A stretch of DNA of 64,000 nucleotides from assembly GCA_023374025.1 (NCBI GenBank), contig SIJG01000076.1, positions 290,552-354,551 of the forward strand, in the 5' to 3' direction. The translations under genes and the position numbers were made by a program. The notes under the pieces are model-generated. The model did not search any database. It worked only from the letters and a program-made list of their open reading frames with translations, and was not told where the DNA came from. This document shows, piece after piece, positions 44,887-55,485 of this stretch (position 1 is the first letter of the stretch; every line of letters begins with the position of its first letter). The DNA comes from Heterodera schachtii (Eukaryota; Nematoda; Chromadorea; Rhabditida; Heteroderidae).

Positions 44887-46934
44887 CTAATTATTCTCGA
44901 TGTTTAGCAACTAAAAATCTCGTCCCAATTTATTGCATTATCAAAATTCACTAAATGTTTGTTCTCTCTGCTTCTTTTCAGTTTTCTCTGCTCGTGTCTT
45001 TTCATTTTTAAGCGCCTGCTTTTGGCAGTGGCCAAACGAATCAATAAAAGTGCTAATGCTCCTCCAAGCATTTGGCACAAATGACCACCACCGGCCACTG
45101 CTGGCCCAAGCCATTGGCTGGCCTGGCCTGGCCACCCACTAATGCCGCTCTCTTCCATTAAAATGATTTTTTCTATAATTTATATATTTTTAAATTATTT
45201 TCATTAATAATGCCGGCTTTCAATGGTGGAGTGAATTAATTTGAAAATTCAAAAAAGTGCTTCTTCGGGCTTTTTTCTTGCTCAATGGCCGAATTTGGTT
45301 CTTTTATTTTAAGCACACACAATCGTGCTCATCTGCTGCTGCTCGTTTGTGCCTCAATGGGAAGGACAACCAAAGGACATTTAAGGGAAGGACAGAGCCT
45401 TCCCCGGTCCAAAAATTATGAGGATTAACCTCGGCTCAGAGTGGCCTGTTTCTTAGCCATCTAAGCCATCTCCGTCTCGCAAAATGCTCGGCGTGGCGCC
45501 GCCTTAGAGCAGGCTCATCGACGGAGTCGTGCTTAATTCCGCGCATGCAAGCAAAGCAAGCTTGGAGCACATGCATGAAACAGCCTACAGTTTTCTTCAT
45601 TGCCATTGGCCCTCTTGGGGTGAAAAGAGGCCGAACGGGCATTTGATTAGAAAATGCTGACAAAACTTTTGTATGGGGTAAATGGGGGTCATTTTCTATG
45701 TATGCCCTATCGTTTCACTTCTTTTCCTTATGTTTTGTTCATCTATCCCCCAACATTCTTCTTCTTCTCTTTCCTGTACAATCTTTTACGTCACAGTTAA
45801 GTGATAAGTTAGAGGGCTAAACAAAAGGAAAAGAGTGAACAATTTGCTACCGTATACAGAGAAGCTAGAGAAGAGCAGAGGCAGTAAGACGATTTGTGTG
45901 CAGTACACGCCCAACAATTCATCCCATAGGATTTTTGATAGATATTCAAAATTCAGCCCCACTTCACTGCTTCTTTGCGTGCTGCTGAACTGGTAAGAAT
46001 TGTAAAGCCCGAAGAAGCAAAGCGAATGCTTTTTTTATTCAAAATTTGATAGGATTACTTTTACCCTTTGTTTTTTGCCATTTTCTGAATTTTATTGTTC
46101 AAAGCAATTTCAATGGACTTAAGCCGCGCGAAAACGCTGCTCTTCATCAAATTTTTTTAAATTTTCAAATTAATAAGAAATGGTCCAAAAATGAAAATTT
46201 CTGAATTTTTAAAAATATTTTTTCATCAAAAAATCATACTGTATCCGATCGATCGTATGGTTTTACAATAAAAAATTTCATAAAACTCGTTTGGTCTCGG
46301 ATTGGTTTTGCTGAATAGTGAACGTTTACAAAATGAATGCGTGGGTTTTGATCGGCGATTTTGTTGGATTTGTTCTCCGTCCAATGTGCCAAACGCTGAA
46401 GGTGAACGATGGCATCGGCACAGAACAATTGTTGCCATTTGAGGCCACAGTACCACTGCAAAGCATCAGCAACTACAGTAGGTCACATTGTCTTTTTGGT
46501 TCAAAATCAAAATTGGAACGATTGTGCCACATAATAATCCAGAGGACGGCATTCATATCGAAAAAGCACTGGTAAAGTTGGGAAAGTTTACGAAATTGGA
46601 AAAAAAGAACAAAATTTTGTGCCAAAAACTTTAATTGTTACGCTTTTGAATTGTATTTCGTTAATTTACGAAAACGAATTTCGTTTTCCTATTTCGTAAA
46701 TTTTTTACGAAATTATACATTTTTAGTGAAAATTTGTTAATAAAAATTCATGAAATCGGCGCAGCAAAAAAAAGGTGGTTTGAATAGAAACGTCTCCGGA
46801 GAAAAATTTGGACTTTCGTATGAAAATCGGTCCCGAGACACTCCCCCCCCCTGTCCCAATCGTCTGTCGTACGACACTTGGTCTGAAACACCCCTTGTAC
46901 ATGTACGTGATCCATATCGCTCAATTTTCCTTTC
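44887..46934. other. No supported gene; two coding-like islands
   Basis: Two islands are GC-richer than their surroundings. At 45436-45663 the minus strand is open for 75 codons (CFACMRGIKHDSVDEPALR, then RRHAEHFARRRWLRWLRN). At 46330-46560 the plus strand reads MNAWVLIGDFVGFVLRPMCQ and onward. Neither shows splice support or a family I can name. Confidence 0.35.
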
Positions 46935-47316
46935 CGGGAGAGAAACGAATTGACTCTCCAGCAGTCCAACTGACCCCTTTTGCCAGGTGGAGTTGCCCAA
47001 GTTCACGTTGGAGGCCACGCACGAACTGAACAAACCGTTGACCAACATGGGCATGGCCACCGCGTTCACCGACAGCGCCAATTTTGAGGGCATTTCCGAC
47101 AAGAAACCGTTGCTGATCAGCAAAGTGGTGCAGAAGGCGTTAATTGAGGTGCGTGATTGACCATCATTAGGGCCCGGATTTGCATGGATTTCCATATATT
47201 TTTGCCCATTTTAAGGCAGAACATCATCAGATCAATGCCATTTTGTCGCTGACCATCCGTTCTGTGCCTTTCTGATTCGCGATGACTCTGTGCTTTTCAG
47301 TGCGATTTTCCGTTAA
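46935..47316 (+). pseudogene. Serpin 3' fragment lacking the reactive-centre loop
   Basis: 46987-47148 duplicates serpin exon 7 with very few changes (VELPKFTLEATHEL ... VVQKALIE). After a shortened intron, only the end of exon 8 remains in frame (HFVADHPFCAFLIRDD ... SAIFR, stop at 47316). The hinge, the reactive loop and about 80 bases around them are replaced by unrelated sequence (AACATCATCAGATCAATGCC), and no acceptor restores the reading frame. Upstream exons are missing. Flanks on both sides also match the parent (42.46-43.68 kb), so the whole block is a segmental duplicate. Confidence 0.85.
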
Positions 47317-48281
47317 ATGATTCCATTCCATTTATTATGTATTAAATGTGTGTTTGATTTGTTAATTAGGTATTAATTATTGTTGTAATTGGATCATTGT
47401 ATTAAATCTTTTTTGTGCATTTATTTGTTACTATTTTTGTATTTGGTTCTAATTTTTAATGTTCTTTTTATTGCCGATTCTCTGTGCGATGAACAGTGAT
47501 TGGATTTACGCATGTAAGGAGAATTGCAAATATAACACATAAATATGTAAAAGCAAACATTAAATACAGTACCGGAAAAATGCAAAAATTGTTAATTTTT
47601 TTGTACAATATTTATCTCAAAAAGTATGCGCACCAAGCAATATGTGGGGGAAAAAAGTACTGTATTATCTTTAATTATCCCCCGGGGGAATAAATGGAGA
47701 CGAAGGATAATTAGAGATAATACGGTATTTTATGGATGTCAATGATTCACCTTTTCTTGCTCTGTGGATATGAGTCGTAGACCAACCATTCAAAAGACAA
47801 TTCGGTAGAGAATTTTATACTCTTTCCAATGGCCTACTCAAATTCCCAAAAAAATTTACCCAACCCTCTATGGTTTTTTTCCGAAAATTTTCCTGATTCC
47901 AATGTATTTTAGGATGCCCCGATCACCATGAAGGAGTGGAGTGACCTGATTAAAAATTTTTTTTTGCTTAGTTAGCATCAAAAGTTAGCTCTAAAAGTGG
48001 GTAATCCTGCAAAATTGCGGTCCCGACGAAAAATAAATTTAAAAATTTTTTTATTTTTTCCTAACAAATAAGGTGAAAAATGTGCTGATTGCGAATCTGA
48101 ACTCAGATTTTACAAATTTTTCATCAACTACTTGGTTTTTTTCAAAATTTTATCATTTAAAAATTTTGTTTACAATTAAAGCGGGATAAAAAATGTGCTG
48201 ATCACGAACTTGAGCTAAGATATGCAAAATCAATGTTTGTGTCCAAGTTTTTTCATAAAGAATCGTAAAAAATAATCCGCA
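47317..48281. other. Duplicated serpin 3' flank, then unrecognised sequence
   Basis: To about 47730 this is the copy of 43228-43680, including a 66-bp deleted miniature element flanked by TA (47660-47725). The remainder is AT-rich without a gene. Confidence 0.6.
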
Positions 48282-48333
48282 GCCAAGCGGATTCGAACCC
48301 CAGACCCTCGTCTCATATGACCCCTTGGCCCAT
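48282..48333 (-). other. tRNA-like 3' half (T-arm/B box), probably a relic
   Basis: On the minus strand GGGGTTCGAATCC (a perfect T-arm and Pol III B box) is followed by GCTTGGCTGCGG, like the 3' side of an acceptor stem. I could not find the matching 5' acceptor strand (GCAGCCAAG) or a D-arm at the right distance, so this is not called as a tRNA gene. It could be a decayed tRNA or SINE tail. Confidence 0.35.
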
Positions 48334-48539
48334 AATTAAGTTTCAAAAAATCATATAAACTTTAAATTTGCCTTCTCCATAAATTTAACAGTTCATTCGA
48401 AAGCTCTTTTTGAGCTCTACAATATCTGTATATGAGTTTTAACGCTCGATAATCCATATATAAATCCATATATAAATTTGACAATTTCTGTGTGTCCGCG
48501 ATGTTTACTTTTGAATTTGCGCTTATAGACGTTGTGCCA

Positions 48540-49160
48540 ATTTTGTTTTGGAAAAATATGAAAAAAAAGAAAGGTGAGAGATTGGGAGAGAAAAAAAGAA
48601 AAAAGAAGAGAGAAGGAAAAGAAGATAGAGAGAAGGAGAGAGTGAGAGAAAAGAAGAGAGAGAGAGAGACTGGGAGAGAGAAAAGAGAAGAGAGAGACTG
48701 GTAGAGAGCGAGAGAGAGAAGAGGAGAGAGAGAGTGAGAGACTGGGAGAGAGAAAGAGAAAAGAAGAGAGAAAGAAAAGAGGATAGAGAGAAGGAGAGAG
48801 TGAGAGACTGTATGAGAGAGAGAAAAAGAATGAGATATGATATTGTGAGAGAGCGAGATAGAGAAGGAGTGAAAGAAAGGGAGAGAGATAAGAGGAGAGA
48901 GAAACGAGACGAAAAAGAAGAGAGAGACTAGGAGAGAGAGAAAAGAGAGACTGGGAGACAGAGTGAGAGCGAGAAAATGAAAAGAGAGAGGTTGGGAGAG
49001 ATAAAGCGAGAGAGAGAGAAAAGAAGAGATAGAAAAGAGGGGGAGAAAGGAGAAGAGAGATACTGGGTGAGAGAGAGAGAGAAAAACTGGGAGAGAGAGA
49101 GAGAGAGAGAAAATGAAGAGAGAGAGACTGGGAGACAGTGAGAGAAAGAAAAGAAAATTT
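48540..49160. repeat. Long GA-rich microsatellite
   Basis: About 600 bp of almost pure purine on the plus strand, built from (GA)n with GGGAGAGAG, GAAAAGAAGAG and GAGACTGG variants. The long minus-strand frames made of Ser, Leu and Phe are an artefact of this repeat. Confidence 0.95.
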
Positions 49161-49792
49161 GAAAGTGCCATTACCGATGTACAATTGCCTTTGTAGCAAT
49201 AGATGCCCCTGGTGCAAGACTTTTTAAATCAGCATCCAAAGTTAGATAAACTTGAATTATTTGTGCTTTTTCTGTGCTCAAGTAAAATTTATTGGTGAAG
49301 CGGCAAGTGGTAGAAGCACACGGCACGGGGGCGGGCAATGACCGGGGTGAGGACTGTTGATGGGTTGGCGATGCTGAAATGACGCAACACGGCACAGTAT
49401 GAAGCCAAGGGAAAGTGCCAATGAATGCGAAACAAGGGACATTTTTGTGTCGAATTTTTGCTCGAATTCGGGCTCTGGGTTCAGGATTTAGCCGAAATGA
49501 ATATCAGAATTGAATTCCCCGACCCTACAAATCCCTAAATGATTATTTTAATTTTTGCGTTTTTGAGCCAATTTTTAAGAAAAAATTAGATTTCCGGGAT
49601 CCGTAAGTGCAGTTCAGCCGGGGAAATTTTGAAATCTTTGATTGTCGGAATCCGGACCAAAAATGTAGGAAAATTCCGTGCCATCCGTGGCAGACATATT
49701 GAAGTAAAAAATAACCATCATTTTTCTTGTAACAATCAGTCAACAACAAAACATTTTCCATCATTTTTTGATGCCTTTTTTCTTCACTCTTC
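49161..49792. other. Downstream of rpl-37; no gene seen
   Basis: A single diverged arm of the GATCACGAAT-family repeat lies near 49455-49520. A minus-strand frame at 49171-49395 has no recognisable similarity. Confidence 0.4.
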
Positions 49793-50450
49793 TCACGCTT
49801 TCACTCCGCCTTTGCGCGGCGCGGTCACTCCCTCGCGGAATCCGTTGCGGAAGCGGCGGTGCACAAGCTTCAAATGACGCATTCGGCCGGTGCCGGTGGT
49901 ACGTCGGCGGATGGACTTGACAGACCTTTAGGAAGAACGCGATGGACATTAATACAATTTTTGAAAAAAAATTAGCGCCTAGTCAAAACAAAAAATAGAT
50001 AATTTTGTTCGGCTTGAATTTTGGAGCTATCGAACGTAGCTATATGTATAAAAAATAAAACTTATTGTTAGTGAACGAATTTGCTGTTTTTTTAATTTTT
50101 TGTCGAATCAGGATTTGTATTGTAAAGGTGCTTGCTGACCATGAATCTGAGATTTATTTGGTCAGTGATTTTTGTAAAAATATTGGTTTTCAAAACCAAA
50201 AGGGAACCTCCGTGTGGTACTCGACTTGAAATCACCTATTACACGTCCAATCAATTTCATGAGACCAAGACCATTGACACATTACCAATAATGAAAAAAC
50301 CCACCACTGGAAAGTGCGCTTTCGCTTCGCCGGATAGCCACAGGACGAGCAGGTGTGCTTCTGAATGTGGTATGAGGACCGACCACAGCGGCGGCACAAC
50401 GTGTGGGTTTTGTTGTGGCGCTTGCCAAACGATGAAGTTCCTTTCGTCAT
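49793..50450 (-). CDS. rpl-37: 60S ribosomal protein eL37
   Basis: Two exons, 50305-50450 and 49793-49925, separated by a 379-bp intron, give 92 residues. The start [19 protein letters not shown], the zinc-ribbon cysteines C19/C22 and C34/C37 (CRRC ... CSSC), GYPAKRKR and [20 protein letters not shown] followed by FREG are diagnostic of eL37, a zinc-binding protein of the large subunit. The splice joins [11 protein letters not shown] exactly where the family reads W(S)xKxxRR. The C-terminus (APRKGGVKA) is slightly shorter than in vertebrates. Only the first exon is long enough to stand out as an open frame. Confidence 0.96.
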
Positions 50451-50770
50451 TGAATCAAATGCAAATTCAACACTTTCTGCAAAAAAAAAGTAACCGAATT
50501 TGTGTGTAAAAATGTGAGAGCAAATCACAAATGGAAAGGTATAATTGAGCGGTGATGTACTGCTCGAGAACCGTGTGTTGACAAACAGCAACAACAACAA
50601 TTTTTTCCTGTGACACTCAAAAAACCCAAATGATCAATCGGTAACAGAAATAACAAAACGCCAAAACCCAATCAATCCAACAAATTACTATTTTTGTTTT
50701 CAATTAACAATTCTTCCGTCTCTCGCTTCTCTTCTTTGTTCGTCCGTCTCCAATTCGTAGTAGTCGTCAT

Positions 50771-53700
50771 TTACCATCCGGCGGCATTGCCTCCCCAGTC
50801 GTCCTGCTGTTTCGGCGGTTCCTGTTGCTGAAAGGAATTACAGAATTTGGGCCTTGGATTATTTGAGCAATTTTTTCGTAGGAAAGACCCTTCTGATGTG
50901 TATTATCTGTTTTAAAACTGTTTATTTCAAGGTCGCTCTAACCATGGCCATTTTACGATTATTTTTTGAAAAAAAAAATCGAAAAATTCAAATTCGAACT
51001 AATAATAGGATTTTTATATTATTTCTTTGAACACATTAAACTGATAATGTGTTCGAAAAAGTGGTAGTTCGAATTCAGATCCATGGGATCATAATCAGCG
51101 ACAAATAAAGCAGTCGGAAAAATGCACTGAAACAACCCTTTAGCACCAAAAATTTTGTCAAAAAGGGGGGCATCATCAATACCATTAGCCAAATGAAAAT
51201 GCCTATTTTTAACCCATTTTCCAATTTCACCTGAGTCGGCATCGGTTGGTGCTGCTGAATCGGCTGTGGCGGCGGCGGTGCAACAGCGGCGGACTGTGGC
51301 GGTGCAATCGCCGACGGAGGCACAGCGGACGGCGCCTGAGCGGTGGGCTGCGGCGGCACAACCATTTGCTGCGCTTGCGGCGGCGGCTGCTCCGCGGGGG
51401 GCGCCGCTCCCCAATCCGACGAAGCTGCGGCCCAGTCAGTGATGTGCGGCACTTCAAAGTCCAGCTTGATCGGCTCAGCCTAAAACATTTGGAATTAAGT
51501 AATTTCGAAAAAGCTGAAGCTGGGACGACCGAAAAAGTTGGTCTTTGAACTAAACGACCCAGGGCAGGTCCATTAACGCACTCAAATTCATACTCTAGTC
51601 AGATGAGAGGAGTTATCCTCACAAATCGAGTGCACAACTTGCCCCCCCCCCCGCCGTTTCCCATCTTTATTGCTTTCCTCGAAAAATTTGCATTAAAAAA
51701 ATTTCCTGGGAATATTTAATTTTTTTTTGTAATTTTCTTAGAAAGTTTCAGTGGGAGGGGGAAATACGAAAAAGAAATGCGCCCCTCAAAATCAGTGATT
51801 CTTGGCAAAAACCTTCACGGCTCTGCGTGTTGGTAGCGAAATTTGGCACAAATTTTTGACGCGAACCTGTACTCCGGGGAAGTCGCCGCCCATAGTGTCC
51901 ATGCCGCCGGTGGCTCCCCAGCCGCCCTCCTTGACGGTGATGTCCGCCTCGGCCTCGCCCTCGGTGCCCTCCTTCTCCTGCTCTTGCGGGTCACGGAAGA
52001 AGTACAGGTCGGGCATGATCAGCTTGTCGTCCACCACAAAGCCCGTCTGGCGACTGATTTTGCCGCGCAACAGCAAAACTTCACGGGCCAACAGCCACCA
52101 AATCAGTCCGACGGAGTGCTTTTGCTGTTGGGGGATTGGAATTGTTTTAATTAGAGATCGGTATTTTGAAAAAAGCCTGGACCTGGACCTGGATTCCATG
52201 TTGGACCTGGACCTTGATTTCCTGGACAAAAATCCAGGAAAATCCAGGCTCCTCGGGACCTGGATCCAGGCCTGGACCGAAACTCATTTTAAAAATCAAA
52301 AAAATGTTTGAAAAAAATTAATTATTTGCTTAGAAACATTTAAAAATATCTAATTTATAATAATAATGTGTTTTTAAATTTATTTAATCTTTTTTTGAAA
52401 ACTTGAAAAACATCGGTCACTTGAAATGATAAATTCTAAAATTTTGTCCAGGAAAATCCAGGTTTTTCCTGTTTTGCCTGGACCTGGATTTTTTTTCACA
52501 TTTGACCTGGACCTGGATTTCCTGGATAAAAATCCAGGTCCAGGAAAAATCCAGGTTGCCGAAAAATGGCCTGGACCTGGACCTGGATCCAGGAAAAATC
52601 CAGGCCTGGATCCAGGTCCAGGCCGATCTCTAGTTTTAATACTTAATGGGACAGCGTTTGTTTGGGCATTAAAACATGCAATCAATAGGCACCGAAATAT
52701 TTTTTTGTTTGGGTCCGAGTATAAAAAAATCTGTACATGTATCAAGTTTCAGATCCCGGTGTCAGAATCAGACAAATTTTTCAAAATCATGCCGATTTTG
52801 GTCGGACATAGGCTAGTCATTCGGGCACCTGCCCAATGTCGACTTTTGAAAGTAAAAAAATTCAATACCCTTTCAAGATAGTTTGGAAAATAGGGTAAAA
52901 AACAAAACCTTGTTGTTTGCCGGGATGGCAATGTCCACAAATTTCAGCGGCGAGTCCGTGTTGGCCACCGCAATCACCGGCGTGTTCACGTAGGACGCCT
53001 CACGGACCGCCTGGTGGTCCAACTGCGGGTCGGACACCACGAGCAGACGCGGTTCCTGCACAAAAATGGTTATAAACCAAGTACAAAAAGCGCGATCAGC
53101 GCTTCAGCTATTTGGGAGTCATAAAAGCAACAGTTTGGCCCAGAGTATAATCGAATGGATCAACATAACGGTTGACCTTTAACGGAAAAGTTCTGAAACA
53201 AACTTCAGAGCAGCGATTCTTCCCATTCATTAAACCCTTTGGTGGTTTATAAAATAAATTTGTAAACCTTGAAATTCTTTTGGATTTGGTTGGTCAAAGA
53301 GCCGGGCGTAAAACGGCCAACGATTGGAGTGGCACCGATGTGAGCGGCGAACTGAAAAAAGACGAAAAGTTATTATAGAAAAAACATTCTATTGACTGAA
53401 AGATGCCAAAGATTGCACAAATCGCATGATTTCGGTTTTTGGGAAAGCATAAAAATGAGCAAATTGTGCGACTTAAAAAGTCGTCGCTTTTAAACCCTTT
53501 TGGTTCGCAAATTGCTTTTGTTATGGGTTGTTCGTTCCATGTTAAGTGTTCGAAATAGAATCGCTTTCATTCCATCCCTTTGCCCATAAAAGACCCGCTT
53601 CAACTCTGTGCTTTCTTTTAGCTTCGGAAAACCAAAGTAAACTTTTCCATGTAACGCGTTTGTAACGGTTTTACCGCTCCATGGTAAGGGGCCAAAATGA

Positions 53701-54124
53701 AATAAAAAATCACAATCAGCCCGACCATGGGACCATGGAATAAGCAAAAACCTTGAGCACAGCGCGTTGGGCGTACGGCTGGGCAGAGACAACCACAACA
53801 TCGGACGGGTTTTCAATGGCCGCGATGGCACGGGCGGCGAACAACAGTTTCTCCCACGTTTTGCGAATGTTGATGATGTGAATGCCTTAACGCGGGGGAA
53901 TTTTTTTTACTTTTTCTTTTTGTCAAATTTTCAGAAACAATTTTTGTTGAAAAAAAAAACCAGTTTTGAGTTTAATGTGTGAAAAATAAACCGTCTGATC
54001 GACGCTTCCACACATAATGCTCCATTTGGTAGTCCATCTTTTTGGTGCCGATGTGCGATTCGCACACCAAAAATTTCATTGCGTCATCGTCCGTCAGTTT
54101 GAAGACGTCAAGACTGCTTGACAT
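50771..54124 (-). CDS. RPSA: 40S ribosomal protein SA (uS2, laminin-receptor homologue)
   Basis: Seven exons: 53992-54124, 53752-53885, 53268-53351, 52909-53055, 51867-52124, 51231-51479 and 50771-50827, 353 residues. Conserved blocks: [16 protein letters not shown], THIGxKK-like [99 protein letters not shown] and [15 protein letters not shown]. It ends in repeated W-containing motifs ([11 protein letters not shown] ... DDWGG). It assembles into the small ribosomal subunit. Typical animal homologues are about 275-300 residues; the extra length is a Pro/Gln/Ala-rich insertion in exon 6 ([14 protein letters not shown] onward). A hAT-like element lies in intron 4. Confidence 0.95.
52152..52632. 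mobile_element. hAT-like MITE, TIR TAGAGATCGG, inside an RPSA intron
   Basis: Begins TAGAGATCGG and ends CCGATCTCTA, flanked by exact 8-mers GTTTTAAT (52144-52151 and 52633-52640). Just inside each end are CCTGGACCTGGA-type subrepeats in opposite orientation, and the centre is AT-rich. 481 bp, no coding sequence. It is contained entirely in RPSA intron 4. Confidence 0.9.
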
Positions 54125-54838
54125 GTTGAAGGCAGAAAAACAATACGTTTATTAATCTTTAAAAACGGTTATTCTTAGGACTAAACTATAAAATTGGGTG
54201 AATCGGACTCATCGGGGGAAACGATTTGCGAGAAATTTGAATATCAGAGAAGACATTATGGGGACACGTTCAGGAAAGAGGCCAAAATAAACCGGGAATT
54301 TGGGATTGAGTCAAGAGAAGTAGTCAACCACTAAACTTTGTTAGGTGTCATGGCAAAGGATATGCGGCAAATATTACGAAAAAAGTGAACCAGCAGAGAA
54401 ACTTTCCGAACAAACTCTGTCAAAATTTACATGCACTTGGGATACGCTACCTGTTAGACAGAATTGCTCAAAACGCCAAAAAAGCCATTTTCGCGCTAAT
54501 TCAAAAAATATTTTGACAGTACTTTGGTGTTGATTATTTTGATCGACTATAACTAGCTTCATCTTAATTAAACCGAATAATTTTAGCATCATTTAAATGT
54601 TTTAAATTGGAGAACCTTTTTCTTAACAAAAGTTATACATTTTTGATTTATATTTGAATGTTTTGAGTCTTATAAAACTTATACGTTATTTGATGTTTTT
54701 ATGTTAGGGACAAGAAAACAGTCACCAAAAGGAGTGAAAAAGAAATTCACTGGGAGCTCACGAAAAAACAGCTAAAAATCTAAAAATTGCAAACCTACAT
54801 ATTTATTAGATGGATAAACTAAAATAATAATTAAAAAA
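54125..54838. other. Upstream of RPSA; no gene seen
   Basis: Holds the RPSA promoter region by position. I recognise no specific motif. AT-rich, without repeats of clear identity. Confidence 0.4.
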
Positions 54839-55203
54839 CGGACCGGCTCAGTTCGGCCCCAGCAGGTTTTTGCACTATAACTTTTTTCTTTGCCAACCAA
54901 ATCCAACAATGTTGGTATCATTCGAGAGCTCTTCAGATGCTCTATTAGCCTCCAAAATTCCAAAAAAATTTGTTCAGTTTAAAAAAAGTTCGAGCCAAAA
55001 AAGTTGGAAAATTTGGTTTTTTGAACTCTTCTGACCATAACTTTTTGAATCTTAACGAAATTTTTTCAAAATTTGCAGGCTAATAGTGAACACTTAGGGC
55101 TATCGAATGATACCAACAATATTGGATTTAGTTGGCAAAGAAAAAAGTTATAGTCAAAAACATGCTGGGGCCGAACCGTGCCGGGGCCGAACTGAGGTAG
55201 ACC
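54839..55203. repeat. Palindromic repeat with GGCTCAGTTCGGCCCC ends
   Basis: CGGACCGGCTCAGTTCGGCC ... GGGGCCGAACTGAGGTAGAC, with inner arms ACTATAACTTTTTTCTTTGCC / GGCAAAGAAAAAAGTTATAG and TATTAGCCT / GGCTAATA. It matches the interior of the hAT-like element at 34049-34701 in inverse orientation. Confidence 0.8.
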
Positions 55204-55485
55204 GTTAAAAAAGTATATTTCTAAGGATAACGCGGACTAAATATTAACGTTATTTTCAAAAAAAAGAAGATATTTTTATGCTCTGTTTGACATAGAAAGA
55301 ATTTTCGAGAATGAAAAAAAGAGATTTGATCAAAAGGTAACAATTTAAATAAAAAGTCGTCTTCCGCCCGCCATTCTCTTCCATCACCTCTCATTGGTTA
55401 CTCGTGCCTTCGCCCTCATTTGTGATGCTGCAAAAAATGCATGTGTTAAAACAATTAGAAGAGTAATAAGGACTCTATTTTCTGC

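Noticed and set aside
44904..45158. 84-codon minus-strand frame (MEESGISGWPGQASQWLG ...)
   Set aside because: Partly composed of a GGCC-rich low-complexity stretch; no family match and no splice context.
45436..45663. GC-rich minus-strand frame ending RRRWLRWLRNRPL
   Set aside because: Coding-like composition but no recognised family and no partner exons; kept only as an island worth testing with RNA data.
46318..46575. Plus-strand frame MNAWVLIGDFVGFVLRPMCQ ...
   Set aside because: Mildly protein-like on both strands, with no homologous family I can name and no splice support.
48282..48360. Complete tRNA gene on the minus strand
   Set aside because: The T-arm is perfect, but the 5' acceptor strand, D-arm and a plausible anticodon arm could not be found at the right distance.
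48362..49217. Two very long minus-strand frames of Ser/Leu/Phe (over 260 codons each)
   Set aside because: They are translations of the GA microsatellite in two frames; composition is entirely explained by the repeat.
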